Source: Albimonas sp963816545
GTDB lineage: Bacteria; Pseudomonadota; Alphaproteobacteria; Rhodobacterales; Rhodobacteraceae
Reading direction: 5' to 3'
NCBI GenBank assembly: GCA_963816545.1
Contig: CAWFLE010000007.1
Location: 1-64,000 of the forward strand
DNA length: 64,000 nt
In this document: positions 9,445-18,738 of the stretch, piece after piece
Position numbering within the stretch: position 1 is the first letter of the stretch
How the letters are laid out: each line of letters begins with the position of its first letter
Made by a program: the position numbers and the translations under genes
The notes under the pieces: model-generated
What the model saw: the letters and a program-made list of their open reading frames with translations, nothing else
What the model was told of the DNA's origin: nothing
Databases searched by the model: none

Positions 9445-11899
9445 ATGAACGAGAGCGCGGCGGGAGCATGGCGGACGGGCGCTCCGGCTGCGGGTCCCGA
9501 CCCTGAGCGGACCGAGGCGCCGCGCGGGGCCTGGCGTCATGGCGCGGCGGCGGGGCTGGGCGTGGTCTCGCTCGCGGCGGGGGGGCTCGCGTCCGATCCC
9601 GTGGCGGGCGCGGCGCTGCTGGCCTTCGGGTGCGGAGCCTCGGTCGTCGGTTTCGCGGCGCTGGGCCGGCGCGCGCTGAGCGGCCGGCGGCTGCTGCTGC
9701 GCGGGGCCCGCGCGGGCGCGACGGAGACGCTGTTCCACGATTATCCGATGCCGGTGGCGCTGACCGACCTGCGGGGGCGGCTCCTCGCGGCCAACCCGGC
9801 GCTGAGCCGGCGGCTGCAGGCTCCTCCCGGGCTCGACGAGCACGTCCCGTCCGAGACCTCCGGCCGCTTCGAGCGCTGGAGCGCGGGGTTTTCCAACGCG
9901 CGCCTGCCCGACCGGCTGGAGGCGCTTCTGGACCATGACGGGCCGGAGGCCGACTTCTCGGCCGAGGTCTATCGCGTGATCCGGCGTGCCAGGCTCGAGG
10001 GCCGGGCCGAGACGCGCGCCTTCCGGTTCCTGGGAGCGCGGCATCTTGCGGTGGTGTCGCGGATCGCGCCGGACAGGCTGCTGTGGCGGCTGGAGCCCGA
10101 CGTGCAGGCGGGGCCGGCGGCGCTGGCGGAGGCGCTGGATGCGCTGGGGCTCGCGGCGGTGACGCGGCAGGGCGGCGTGCTGCGGCCCAACCGCGCGGCG
10201 CTGCGGCTGCGGCCGGGGATCGAGGTGCAGCTCGCGCTCGCGGGGGATGTGCCGCCCGAGGTGCTGGAGGCGCGGGACGAGGTGCCCCTGCGCGCCCTGC
10301 GCCTGCCGGACCAGGAGGCGCGGGGCGCGGGCCCGGCCTGGATCCTCGCGCCCGACCTGACGCAGGGGCGCCGCGCCGGCGAGGCGGAGGCGGCCGAGTT
10401 GCTGGAGCGGCTGCCGGTGGCGGTGGCGCGGCTGAAGCTGGACGGCACGCTGGTCTGGGCGAACGAACCGGCGCGCCGGCTGCTCGGCCCCGGCGCCGCG
10501 GCGGGCGCGCGTCTGGAGGACCTCGCCGAGGGGCTGGGCCGGTCCATCCCCGAGCGGCTGGCCGAGGCGGCGCGCGGGCGGGCGACCGGGCGCTCGGAGA
10601 TCGCGCGCGGCAAGCGGGAGGACCGGGAGACGTTCCTCCAGCTCTCGCTCACGCTGATCGACGACGACGGGGAGCCCGTGCTGTTCGCGGTGCTGGGCGA
10701 CGCCACGGAGCTGAAGACGCTGGAGGCGCAGTTCGTCCAGAGCCAGAAGATGCAGGCGGTCGGGCAGCTTGCGGGCGGGGTGGCGCATGACTTCAACAAC
10801 CTGCTGACCGCCATCGCCGGGCATTGCGACCTGCTGCTGATGCGGCGCGACGCCTCGGACGCCGATCACCCGGATCTCATGCAGATCCGCCAGAACACCA
10901 ACCGCGCGGCGGCGCTGGTGCGGCAGATGCTGGCGTTCTCGCGCAAGCAGACGCTTAGGCCCACGGTCATCAACCTCGGGGATACGCTGACGGAGCTGTC
11001 GCATCTGCTCAACCGCCTGCTGGGGGAGAAGGTGCGCCTGAAGCTGGAGCAGGCGGCGGATCTGGGGCTGGTGCGGGTGGACGAGCGGCAGTTCGAGCAG
11101 GTGGTGATGAACCTCGTGGTCAACGCGCGCGACGCGATGCAGGCGGGGGGAGAGGTGCGCATCCGCACCCGCAACGTGAGCTTCGCCGAGGAATTCCGCC
11201 GGGACCGGGCGGTGGTGCCGGCGGGAGACTACGTGGCGGTGGAGGTGTCGGACAGCGGTCACGGCATCCCGCCGGACCGGATCGGCCAGATCTTCGAGCC
11301 GTTCTACACCACCAAGAAGCAGGGCGAGGGCACGGGGCTGGGTCTGTCGACCGCCTACGGCATCGTCAAGCAGACGGGCGGCTTCATCTTCGCCGACAGC
11401 CCGCCCTCGGCGCGGGCGCGATCTTCACGGTCTACCTTCCGCGGCACGAGGGGGAGGCGCCCGTCGCGGCCCTCAAGCCCGCGGCCCCGCCCGAGGCGCG
11501 TGACGCAGGCGGAGGGGCATGTGCTGCTGGTGGAGGACGAGGCGCCGGTCCGCTCCTTCGCCTCGCGCGCGCTGCGGCTGCGGGGGTTCACGGTGACGGA
11601 GGCCGAGAACGCCGAGGAGGCGCTGGAGATGCTGGAGGACCGCGAGCTGGTGGTGGACGTGATCGTCTCGGACGTGGTGATGCCGGGGATGGACGGACCG
11701 AGCTGGGTGAAAGGAGGCGCGGGAGACGCGGCCGGACCTCGCGGTGGTGTTCGTGTCGGGCTACGCCGAGGGGGCGTTCCGGCGGAGCCTGGAGGGGCTG
11801 GAGGGGTTCGTGTTCCTGCCCAAGCCCTATTCGCTGAACGACCTTTCGTCGGCGATCCGCTCGGCCCGGGCGGGGGAGGAGGCGTCGTCCCCGTCCTGA
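9445..11899 (+). CDS. cckA: CckA-type hybrid sensor histidine kinase, with three apparent frameshifts
   Basis: This is the membrane hybrid kinase that, in alphaproteobacteria, feeds phosphate through ChpT to CtrA and controls the cell cycle or motility. In order: two membrane segments near residues 33-75, PAS regions (including FHDYPMPVALTDLRG and RLPVAVARLKLDGTLVWAN), the dimerisation/phosphoacceptor helix QLAGGVAHDFNNLLTAI, the N box NLVVNARDAM, G boxes DSGHGIPP and GEGTGLGLST, and a receiver with phospho-Asp in VIVSDVVMPGMDGP. The linker between kinase and receiver is read in a wrong frame between about 11407 and 11500. A third break at about 11710, in GTGAAAGGAGG, is needed to reach the receiver end (FVSGYAEGAF, FLPKPYSL). 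Starts at GTG 9376 or 9436 are also possible. Confidence 0.88.
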
Positions 11900-11988
11900 G
11901 CCGCCCTCTTGCCGCCGCCCCTTGCCGACGGGCGCGGGGCAGGCTAGCGGGGCGCAGGCGGCTGCGGTGTGCGGCGGGGAGGCGGCGG

Positions 11989-12246
11989 ATGAGCGAGGCG
12001 CAGAAGAATGACCGGCTGGACCCTCGCGGCCTGATCCGGGAGGCTTATCGGCTGGAGGACGCAGGACCGGAGGCCTGCCGCTCGATCTTCCTGGACTGGG
12101 CGTTGGGGCGCACCGAGGCCGAGGGCGCGCCCGATGCCGTGGCCGCGCTTCATGCCCGCTACGCGCCCGAGCACCCGGATCATCCAATGACGCAGGTGCT
12201 GGCGGAGGGACTGGGTCCGGCGCCGAGCCGTCGCCGAAGGCGCTGA
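11989..12246 (+). CDS. Small conserved protein downstream of cckA
   Basis: This is an 85-residue soluble protein, MSEAQKNDRLDPRGLIREAY onward, with a helical core RSIFLDWALG and a C-terminal Arg run (RRRRR). A good ribosome-binding site (GGGGAGG) lies 6 bases before the ATG at 11989. The frame stays open upstream only because the reading frame of the broken cckA runs through. It resembles small hypothetical proteins that I recall from Rhodobacteraceae genomes, but I cannot name a family or function. The 90-base gap from the CckA stop suggests it may be co-transcribed with cckA. Confidence 0.65.
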   Translation: MSEAQKNDRLDPRGLIREAYRLEDAGPEACRSIFLDWALGRTEAEGAPDAVAALHARYAPEHPDHPMTQVLAEGLGPAPSRRRRR

Positions 12247-12564
12247 CGCCGAGGCGGGACGTTCGGCGGCCGCAGTTGCGCAAGGTGCGCCGGGTCGGGC
12301 TGAGGGCGAGCGACCGGGGGCGAGAGTTGGGAGCGAGATGCCCGGGGACTGGAGACCGGGGGAGCGAGCGGGACACCGGGGACGGGGGAAGAGCGGCCGG
12401 AGGCCAGAGACCTGGCCACGAGAAACCGGCGACGAGCGACCGGGGCACGGGGGACCGGGGCCGCTGATCTTCGATGAGCGCCGCGCGCCGCGGCGATAGC
12501 CGGGAGAGGTGCGGGTTCGCCCGCCGCCGCAGCGGCGAGCGAAACCGGCCTAGCGTGCGGGTCC
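12247..12564. other. Intergenic region with degenerate G-rich direct repeats
   Basis: This 318-base gap lies between two convergent genes. It holds repeated variants of GGGGACCGGGG/GACCGGGG, including two copies of GAGCGACCGGGG near 12309 and 12435, like the G-tract repeat upstream of ggt. A CGCCGC-AG-CGGCG hairpin near 12528 could act as a terminator. No convincing gene is seen. Confidence 0.6.
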
Positions 12565-13963
12565 TCAGGCGAGCGCGGCGAGGATCCGCGCCCAGGAGCG
12601 CGCGCCCTTGCGGAAGCTCTCGAGGTCGTACTTCTCGTTCGGGGAGTGGATGCGGTCGTCGTCCTGCCCGAAGCCGATCAGCATCGACTGCATCCCCAGC
12701 ATCTTCTGGAAATGCCCCGCGATGGGGATGGAGCCGCCGGCGCCGATGAAGGCGGCCTCCTCGGGCCATTCGTCGGTGAGCGCCTGGCGGGCGGCCTCGA
12801 ATTCCGGCGCGGACCAGTCCATCACCGTGGCGCCGGAGCCGCCGTGGGCGTGGAACTCCACCTCGCAGTCGGCGGGGACTAGGGCGCGGACATGGGCGCG
12901 CAGGGCTTCGCGGATCTTCGCCGGGTCCTGGCGGCTGACGAGGCGGCAGGAGACCTTGGCGAAGGCCGTGCCGGGGATAACCGTCTTGAAGCCCTCGCCC
13001 TCGTAGCCGCCGGAGATGCCGTTGAACTCGCAGGTCGGGCGGGCCCAGATCTGGTGGAGGGCGGGGCGGTCGGTCTCGCCGGCGGGGATCGAGAGGCCGA
13101 CGGCGCCGAGGAAGGAGTTGGCGGAGAAGGGCAGCGCCTCCCACTGCCTGGCGATGTCCTCGGGCAGCTCGTCCACGTCGTCGTAGAAGCCGGGGATGGT
13201 GACGCGGCCCTCGTCGTCATGCAGGGACGCGAGGATCTTCGCGCAGCACCCGGATCGGGTTGGCGGCGGCCGAGCCGTAGAAGCCCGAATGCAGGTCCCG
13301 GTCGGCGGCGCGGATGGTGATCTGCTCGCCCATCATGCCGCGGAGCATGGTGGTGATGGCGGGGGTTCGCGGGTCGAACATGCCGGTGTCGCAGATCAGG
13401 GCGAGGTCGCGGGTCAGCTCCTTGCGGTTCTGCTCGAGGAAGGGGATCAGGGAGGGGGAGCCGGATTCCTCCTCGCCCTCCAGCAGGATCGAGACCTTGA
13501 CGGGGAGGGAGCCGTGGACCGCCTTCCAGGCGCGGCAGGCCTCGACGAAGGTCATCAGCTGGCCCTTGTCGTCGGCGGCGCCGCGGGCGCGGATCACCTT
13601 GCGGCCGTCTTCGTGCGTGTCGATGGAGGGCTCGAACGGGTCGTGGGACCACAGGTTCAGCGGGTCCACCGGCTGCACGTCGTAATGGCCGTAGAAGAGG
13701 AGGGAGGGGCCGGTCGCGTCCTTGGCCATGGCGTCGCCATGGGCGACCACCATCGGATGGCCCGGCGTCTCGCGCACCGAGGCGTCGAAGCCGAGCGAGG
13801 AGAGCTCCGCGGCCAGCCAGTCCGCGGCGGCCTTGCAGTCGGCCCTGTAGGCGGGGTCGGTGGAAATCGACTTGCAACGGAGCAGCGCGAACAGCCGCTC
13901 CAGCGCCGGGTCGAGATCGGCGTCGAGACGGTCGAGGACGGCGGGCAGGGCGGAATGGGTCAT
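12565..13963 (-). CDS. M20-family metallopeptidase (dipeptidase), with one apparent frameshift
   Basis: This is a probable cytosolic zinc dipeptidase or amidohydrolase of the M20 family, about 466 residues after repair. Metal and catalytic residues are visible: YGHYDVQPVD (His and Asp ligands near residue 92), RGAADDKGQLM (bridging Asp near 127), LEGEEESGSPSL (catalytic and ligand Glu near 160) and DTGMFD near 191. The dimerisation domain carries DLHSGFYGSAAANPI. The frame then breaks at about 13235-13245 (after RVL) and continues as LASLHDDEGRVTIPGFYDDVDELPED in another frame. It ends with the last ligand region IPIAGHFQKMLG and PNEKYDLESFRKG. The ATG at 13963 has GGAG upstream. Substrate unknown. 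Confidence 0.85.
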
Positions 13964-14246
13964 GGGGCGCTCCGGCTTCGGCAGGTCGCGCGGAGCGTGG
14001 CGCAGGCGGCGGGGCTTGGCAACGGGGCGGGGCGGGAGACCGGGAGCCCGTGCGGCTCAGCCCGGAGGCTGCGGCCGCCGCCCGGATGGCGCGGGGCCCC
14101 CTCGGCTTCCGTCGTGCCGAGGCGAAGGACGCGTAGAGACTTCGCATCCGGATCTGCGGGGAGACGGCCGCCACGCGGCGACCCCGCCGGCAACGCGCCG
14201 CGGGCGGGCGCGGAACAAGAGGCGGAACCTCGGCGCGGCGCCTTCC

Positions 14247-14687
14247 TCAGTCGCGGGCGGCCTGCTGGCGGGCGATGGCGCTGTCCTGGTCCTGCACGCC
14301 GAGAAGGGGGGCGAGCTGGCGCAGGAGCGCGTCCTCGGCCGGGTCCCGCCGACCGTCCGCCAGCGCCACGCGCCACAGCATCCGCATCACCTCGGCGCGA
14401 TCCTCGTAGGGGACGGCCTGCTTGAGGGCGCGGGTGAAGCGGACGGTGTCGGGGGCCTCGGCCTCGGTCGCCTCGGCCTCCTGCAGCAGGGATTCGGCGC
14501 CGGCGGGGTCGAGGCCGTGACGCTCGGCCAGGACGTTGAGGATCTCGGCCCGCTCGCGCGCGTCGTAGCTCTCGTCCGCGCGCGCGGCCCGCACCATGAG
14601 GGCGGCGAGGGCGAGGCGCGCCTCCTCGCCGGGCAGGGGCTCGGGCTGTTCGGGCAGGGCGAGGCGGGAGAGCAGGGTGCGCAGCAT
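14247..14687 (-). CDS. TerB-family (tellurite-resistance-like) protein
   Basis: This is a 146-residue helical protein of the TerB/DjlA-N type. It starts MLRTLLSRLALPEQPEPLPG and contains the two acidic helix motifs typical of the family, MVRAARADESYDARERAEIL and LWRVALADGRRDPAEDALLR. TerB-like domains occur in tellurite-resistance operons and in many stand-alone proteins of unknown role, so resistance is not implied. I chose the ATG at 14687 because GGAGG lies 6 bases upstream. A longer in-frame start at 15017 would run through the 24-bp tandem repeat and overlap the tRNA promoter. It is a single gene, with no other ter genes nearby. Confidence 0.75.
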   Translation of the reverse strand: MLRTLLSRLALPEQPEPLPGEEARLALAALMVRAARADESYDARERAEILNVLAERHGLDPAGAESLLQEAEATEAEAPDTVRFTRALKQAVPYEDRAEVMRMLWRVALADGRRDPAEDALLRQLAPLLGVQDQDSAIARQQAARD

Positions 14688-14759
14688 GGAACCTCCGGGC
14701 GTTGCGGCGGACCTCCCGGCATATGGGGCCGCCGCCGCCGCGGGGCCAGCGGAGGCGAC

Positions 14760-14963
14760 GTCGCGGGGCGCCTTGGGCGCGATGTCGGGGCCCGCCTTCG
14801 GCACGGTGTCGGCGCCCGCCTTCGGCACGGTGTCGGGACCCGCCTTCGGCACGGTGTCGGGGCGCGCCTTCGGCACGGTGTCGGGACCCGCCTTCGGCAC
14901 GGTGTCGGGGCGCGCCTTCGGCACGACGTCATGGCGCGCCTCCGGCGCGACGTCGCGGCGCCC
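14760..14963. repeat. 24-bp tandem repeat, eight full copies plus a half copy
   Basis: Units begin every 24 bases from 14760. The consensus is GTCGGGRCCCGCCTTCGGCA followed by CGGT. The six central copies (14784-14927) differ at only a few positions, and both ends are degenerate. The period is exactly eight codons. The minus-strand frame through it is open and would read as repeats of DTVPKAGP joined to the TerB frame. No promoter for terB is obvious inside it. It could be a non-coding satellite or part of an N-terminal extension. Confidence 0.92.
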
Positions 14964-14988
14964 GCGGAGATTTCGCCGAGAAGGGGTC

Positions 14989-15017
14989 TTGACGCCCGCC
15001 GCCCGCCCGAATATCAC
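14989..15017 (+). promoter_or_regulatory. Sigma-70-type promoter for tRNA-Asp
   Basis: TTGACG at 14989-14994 and TATCAC at 15012-15017 are separated by exactly 17 bases and lie 35 bases before the first base of the tRNA. Both boxes are close to the alphaproteobacterial housekeeping consensus. Confidence 0.6.
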
Positions 15018-15052
15018 CCCGGCACTCCCGGAGACGATCCGGGACGGCGGCT

Positions 15053-15129
15053 GCGGTTGTAGCTCAGTTGGTTAGAGTACCGGCCTGTCACGCCGGGGGT
15101 CGCGGGTTCGAGCCCCGTCAACCGCGCCA
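15053..15129 (+). tRNA. tRNA-Asp (anticodon GTC)
   Basis: This is a complete 77-nt cloverleaf with CCA encoded. The acceptor stem GCGGTTG pairs with CAACCGC. The D-loop is AGCTCAGTTGGTTAGAGT. The anticodon arm CCGGC-CTGTCAC-GCCGG has GTC at 15087-15089, and the T-arm contains GGTTCGAGCCC. A small hairpin, CCCGC-CGAGA-GCGGG, at 15141-15155 may terminate the transcript. Confidence 0.97.
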
Positions 15130-15545
15130 TCGCCGCCTTTCCCGCCGAGAGCGGGAGCTTCGACACAATCCAAGTTTTGCGCAAACGGCGAAAGCCGGGC
15201 GCCGGCCAGATGCGCGTCGCCTGAAGCGCGCCGCGGGCGCCCGCGCCGCATCGGCGTGACCGCCGGCGCGGCGCCTGCGCAGGTCCTGGCGGCCGGCGCT
15301 GCGGCGCAGCATGGGCGCGGCGCTTCGACGCCTCCGATGCGGTTCTCGCGATTTGCGGGCGATACCAACATCTTGCATCGGGAGGCTTTCGCGGATTCGT
15401 CGTCATTTCCGCGCATTTCCGTCCCGTTTCCCGCCCGCCCCTTTGTTGACCTTCCCGCGGCGCGGGGATAGACGTGGCCCCGTTCTCGAAAGCCGCATCC
15501 GCGCCGAGGTCGGCGCGCCTTCGTGCGGGCAGCGGGAGGACCCCA
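15130..15545. other. Intergenic leader region between tRNA-Asp and the nuo operon
   Basis: These 416 bases hold no convincing gene; the open frames here are short and lack family features. The region contains the probable tRNA terminator hairpin (15141-15155), a very GC-rich middle (15220-15320) and a less GC-rich stretch (15330-15450). The nuo promoter candidate lies at 15446-15473 and leaves a leader of about 65-70 bases before nuoA. Confidence 0.6.
15446..15473 (+). promoter_or_regulatory. Probable promoter of the nuo operon
   Basis: TTGACC at 15446-15451 and ATAGAC at 15468-15473 are spaced 16 bases apart in front of nuoA. It is the best housekeeping-type promoter in the leader. The -10 box is weak. 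Confidence 0.45.
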
Positions 15546-15911
15546 ATGGACGACCTGCTCCGCGAATATCTGCCGATCCTGATCTTCCTCGCGCTGGCGA
15601 TCGGGCTCGGGCTGGTGCTGATCCTCGCCGCCGTGGTTCTGGCGGTCCGCCATCCGGACCCTGAGAAGATCTCGGCCTACGAGTGCGGCTTCAACGCCTT
15701 CGACGACGCCCGCATGAAGTTCGACGTGCGCTTCTACCTGGTGTCCATCCTCTTCATCATCTTCGACCTCGAGGTCGCGTTCCTGTTCCCTTGGGCGGTC
15801 GCGTTCCAGGATGTCGGGCTGTTCGGCTTCTGGTCGATGATGATTTTCCTGGCGGTGCTGACCATCGGCTTCGCCTATGAATGGAAGAAGGGAGCCCTGG
15901 AATGGGAGTGA
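15546..15911 (+). CDS. nuoA: NADH-quinone oxidoreductase subunit A
   Basis: NuoA (ND3) is a small membrane subunit at the junction of the peripheral and membrane arms of complex I. The 121-residue protein has three membrane segments (ILIFLALAIGLGLVLILAAV, YLVSILFIIFDLEVAFLFPW and MMIFLAVLTIGFAYEW). The conserved loop ISAYECGFNAF near residues 42-52 holds the Cys linked to active/deactive behaviour in mitochondria. GGAGGA lies 5 bases before the ATG at 15546. It overlaps nuoB by 10 bases and opens the operon. Confidence 0.96.
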   Translation: MDDLLREYLPILIFLALAIGLGLVLILAAVVLAVRHPDPEKISAYECGFNAFDDARMKFDVRFYLVSILFIIFDLEVAFLFPWAVAFQDVGLFGFWSMMIFLAVLTIGFAYEWKKGALEWE

Positions 15912-16522
15912 CCCCGACCGGACAGGGCACGGAAGCCAAGACCGGGACGCGGGAGGGGGATTTCATCCCCGCCGCCACCCCCGGCCAGCCGCTGACCCGC
16001 GGGCCGCAGACCGGCCCCGACGGGCAGAGGGACATGTTCGCCAAGGCCGTCTCGGACGAGCTGGCGGACAAGGGCTTCCTGCTGACCACCGCCGACGACC
16101 TGATCAACTGGGCGCGAACCGGCTCGCTGATGTGGATGACTTTCGGGCTGGCGTGCTGCGCGGTGGAGATGATGCACACCTCCATGCCGCGCTACGACGT
16201 GGAGCGGTTCGGCGTCGCGCCCCGCGCCTCCCCGCGCCAGTCGGACGTGATGATCGTGGCCGGCACGCTGTGCAACAAGATGGCCCCGGCCCTGCGCAAG
16301 GTCTACGACCAGATGCCGGAGCCGCGCTACGTGATCTCCATGGGTTCCTGCGCCAATGGCGGGGGCTACTACCACTATTCCTATTCCGTGGTCCGCGGCT
16401 GCGACCGGGTCGTGCCCGTGGACGTGTACGTGCCCGGCTGCCCGCCGACGGCGGAGGCGCTGCTTTACGGCATCCTCCAGCTGCAGCGGAAGATCCGCCG
16501 GACCGGGACCATCTCCCGCTGA
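15902..16522 (+). CDS. nuoB: NADH-quinone oxidoreductase subunit B (cluster N2)
   Basis: NuoB carries the terminal 4Fe-4S cluster N2 that reduces quinone. The ligands are visible in TFGLACCAVEMMH (tandem Cys-Cys), MGSCANGGGYYHYSYSVVRG and DVYVPGCPPTAEALLYGI. The protein is 206 residues if started at the ATG at 15902, which overlaps the nuoA stop by 10 bases and has AGGGAG upstream. The first 50 residues form a Gly/Thr/Pro-rich N-terminal extension before DMFAKAVSDELADKGFLLTT, longer than in E. coli but common in this order. Confidence 0.96.
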   Translation: MGVTPTGQGTEAKTGTREGDFIPAATPGQPLTRGPQTGPDGQRDMFAKAVSDELADKGFLLTTADDLINWARTGSLMWMTFGLACCAVEMMHTSMPRYDVERFGVAPRASPRQSDVMIVAGTLCNKMAPALRKVYDQMPEPRYVISMGSCANGGGYYHYSYSVVRGCDRVVPVDVYVPGCPPTAEALLYGILQLQRKIRRTGTISR

Positions 16523-16556
16523 GGCGGGCGTATCGAGCCAGGAGTAACCCCAGCCG

Positions 16557-17162
16557 ATGTCCGAAGCCCTCTCTGAGATCGCCGCGCTCATGGAAGCCCG
16601 GCTGCCCGACGCGGTGATCTCCCACCGGATCGTGCTGGGCGAGCTCACGGTCGACGTGGCGCTGGACAAGATCCCCGAGGCGGTGAAGTTCCTGCGCGAC
16701 GATCCCGCCTGCCAGTTCACCACGCTGATCGACGTGACCGGCGTGGACTGGCCCTCGCGGGAGAAGCGGTTCGACTTGGTCTATCACTTCCTGTCCATGC
16801 GCCAGAACCTGCGGGTCCGGCTGAAGGCGCAGGCGCGGGAGGAGGACATCGCGCCCTCGATCCACAGCCTCCACCCCTCGGCCGACTGGTACGAGCGGGA
16901 GGTGTTCGACATGTACGGGGTGCTGTTCTCGGGCCACCCGGACCTGCGGCGCATCCTCACGGATTACGGCTTCCGCGGGCATCCGCTGCGGAAGGATTTT
17001 CCGACGACGGGCTATGTGGAGGTCCGCTACGACGAGACCGCCAAGCGCGTGGTTTACGAGCCGGTGAGCCTGCCGCAGGACTACCGGCTGTTCGACTTCA
17101 TGAGCCCGTGGGAGGGCGCGGAATACATCCTCCCCGGCGACGACAAGGCGGGAGGCCGCTGA
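16557..17162 (+). CDS. nuoC: NADH-quinone oxidoreductase subunit C (30 kDa)
   Basis: This peripheral-arm subunit helps to form the quinone site. The 201-residue protein contains the family signature ADWYEREVFDMYGVLFSGHP near residue 105, followed by RRILTDYGFRGHPLRKDFP. Here nuoC and nuoD are separate genes, unlike the fused NuoCD of enterobacteria. A CCAGGAG ribosome-binding site lies upstream of the ATG at 16557. The stop codon overlaps the nuoD start by one base (TGATG). Confidence 0.96.
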   Translation: MSEALSEIAALMEARLPDAVISHRIVLGELTVDVALDKIPEAVKFLRDDPACQFTTLIDVTGVDWPSREKRFDLVYHFLSMRQNLRVRLKAQAREEDIAPSIHSLHPSADWYEREVFDMYGVLFSGHPDLRRILTDYGFRGHPLRKDFPTTGYVEVRYDETAKRVVYEPVSLPQDYRLFDFMSPWEGAEYILPGDDKAGGR

Positions 17163-18367
17163 TGGAATTCGCCGACATCCAGACGGACGAGCAGCGGATC
17201 CGCAACTTCAACCTGAACTTCGGGCCGCAACACCCTGCGGCGCATGGCGTTCTTCGGTTGGTGCTGGAACTGGACGGCGAGATCGTCGAGCGGGTCGATC
17301 CGCATATCGGGCTGCTGCATCGCGGCACCGAGAAGCTGATGGAGAGCCGGACGTACCTCCAGAACCTGCCGTATTTCGACCGGCTGGATTACGTGTCGCC
17401 GATGAACCAGGAGCATGCCTGGTGCCTCGCCATCGAGAAGCTGGTGGGGGTCGAGGTTCCGCGGCGGGGGCAGCTGATCCGGGTGCTTTACTGCGAGATC
17501 GGGCGGATCCTGAACCATCTGCTCAACATCACCACGCAGGCGATGGATGTGGGCGCGCTGACCCCGCCGCTCTGGGGGTTCGAGGAGCGCGAGAAGCTCA
17601 TGGTCTTCTATGAGCGGGCGTCGGGCGCGCGGCTGCATTCCGCCTATTTCCGGCCGGGCGGCGTGCATCAGGATCTGACGCCGCAGCTTTGCCAGGACAT
17701 CTGGGACTGGTGCGACCCGTTCATCGGGGTGCTGGACGACCTGGAAGGGCTGCTGACCGACAACCGCATCTTCAAGCAGCGCAACGTCGACATCGCCGTG
17801 GTGTCGAAGGAGGAGGCGCTGGCCTGGGGATTCTCGGGCGTGATGGTGCGAGGATCCGGCATGGCCTGGGACCTGCGCCGCGCCCAGCCCTACGAGTGCT
17901 ACGACGAGATGGAGTTCCAGATCCCCGTCGGCAAGAACGGGGACTGCTACGACCGATATCTCTGCCGCGTCGAGGAGATGCGGGAGAGCGTGAAGATCAT
18001 GCGCCAGTGCCTTGAGAAGCTTGACCAATGCAAGGGTGAGCCGGTGATCCACCGCGGCAAGCTGAGCCCACCGCCGCGGGCGGAGATGAAGACCTCGATG
18101 GAGGCGCTGATCCACCACTTCAAGCTTTATACCGAGGGCTTCCACGTGCCGGAGGGCGAGGTTTACGTCGCCGTCGAGGCGCCGAAGGGGGAGTTCGGGG
18201 TGTATCTGGTGGCGGACGGGTCCAACCGGCCTTATCGCGCCAAGCTGCGCGCGCCGGGGTTCCCGCATCTCGCGGGGATGGATCATATCTGCAAGGGGCA
18301 CCAGCTGGCGGACGTCTCGGCAATCCTCGGCTCGCTCGACATCGTGTTCGGCGAGGTGGACCGGTGA
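17162..18367 (+). CDS. nuoD: NADH-quinone oxidoreductase subunit D (49 kDa)
   Basis: NuoD lines the quinone cavity next to cluster N2. The 401-residue protein shows the quinone-site segment FGPQHPAAHGVLRLVLELDG near residue 20 with its conserved His, then GLLHRGTEKLME and GVHQDLTPQLCQD. The end, AILGSLDIVFGEVDR, has the invariant Asp-Ile-Val-Phe-Gly-Glu-Val-Asp-Arg. The ATG at 17162 is coupled to the nuoC stop. Its stop codon overlaps the GTG start of a small extra gene. No frameshift. Confidence 0.97.
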   Translation: MEFADIQTDEQRIRNFNLNFGPQHPAAHGVLRLVLELDGEIVERVDPHIGLLHRGTEKLMESRTYLQNLPYFDRLDYVSPMNQEHAWCLAIEKLVGVEVPRRGQLIRVLYCEIGRILNHLLNITTQAMDVGALTPPLWGFEEREKLMVFYERASGARLHSAYFRPGGVHQDLTPQLCQDIWDWCDPFIGVLDDLEGLLTDNRIFKQRNVDIAVVSKEEALAWGFSGVMVRGSGMAWDLRRAQPYECYDEMEFQIPVGKNGDCYDRYLCRVEEMRESVKIMRQCLEKLDQCKGEPVIHRGKLSPPPRAEMKTSMEALIHHFKLYTEGFHVPEGEVYVAVEAPKGEFGVYLVADGSNRPYRAKLRAPGFPHLAGMDHICKGHQLADVSAILGSLDIVFGEVDR

Positions 18368-18738
18368 GGCTGGCGCTGGCCGCCGCCATGGCGCTCGCGA
18401 TGCCCGCCGCGGCGGAGGAGTTGCGGGATGGCCTGCTGGCGAAGGTGGCGAACTGCCGCCTGCCGCAGGAGGCCTGCAAGTCCTATGCGGACTCGCAGAA
18501 GGGCGCGGGGCGGGTTTCGACGCTGGACGATCCGGTGCAGATGACGCGCCTGTCCTGGCGGGTGCTGGACTGGGCCGAGACGATCCTGACCGCCACCGGC
18601 GCCGTGGATTGCGAGGCCGCCGAGGGAACCATGGTCGGTCCGATCCTCGAGACCGACACGCATTACTTCGCCGTGACCGAAGTGCGGGAGCAGGGCCGCC
18701 CCCGCTGCTTCGTCGCGGACCTGGGAGCCAAAGGCTGA
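18364..18738 (+). CDS. Small exported protein inside the nuo operon, unknown function
   Basis: This is a 124-residue protein starting at a GTG at 18364 that overlaps the nuoD stop by 4 bases; its own stop overlaps the nuoE ATG. A signal peptide (RLALAAAMALAMPAAAEE) is clear. The mature part has four cysteines (NCRLPQEACKSYADSQ, VDCEAAEG, RPRCFVADLG), suggesting disulfides in the periplasm. I recognise no family. Its tight coupling on both sides indicates it is a true member of the operon. A periplasmic role in complex I assembly or stability is only inference. Confidence 0.78.
   Translation: MRLALAAAMALAMPAAAEELRDGLLAKVANCRLPQEACKSYADSQKGAGRVSTLDDPVQMTRLSWRVLDWAETILTATGAVDCEAAEGTMVGPILETDTHYFAVTEVREQGRPRCFVADLGAKG

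Noticed and set aside
14760..14963. CRISPR array or iteron-type origin
   Set aside because: Pure 24-bp tandem units without spacers, and no replication initiator gene or DnaA boxes seen nearby.
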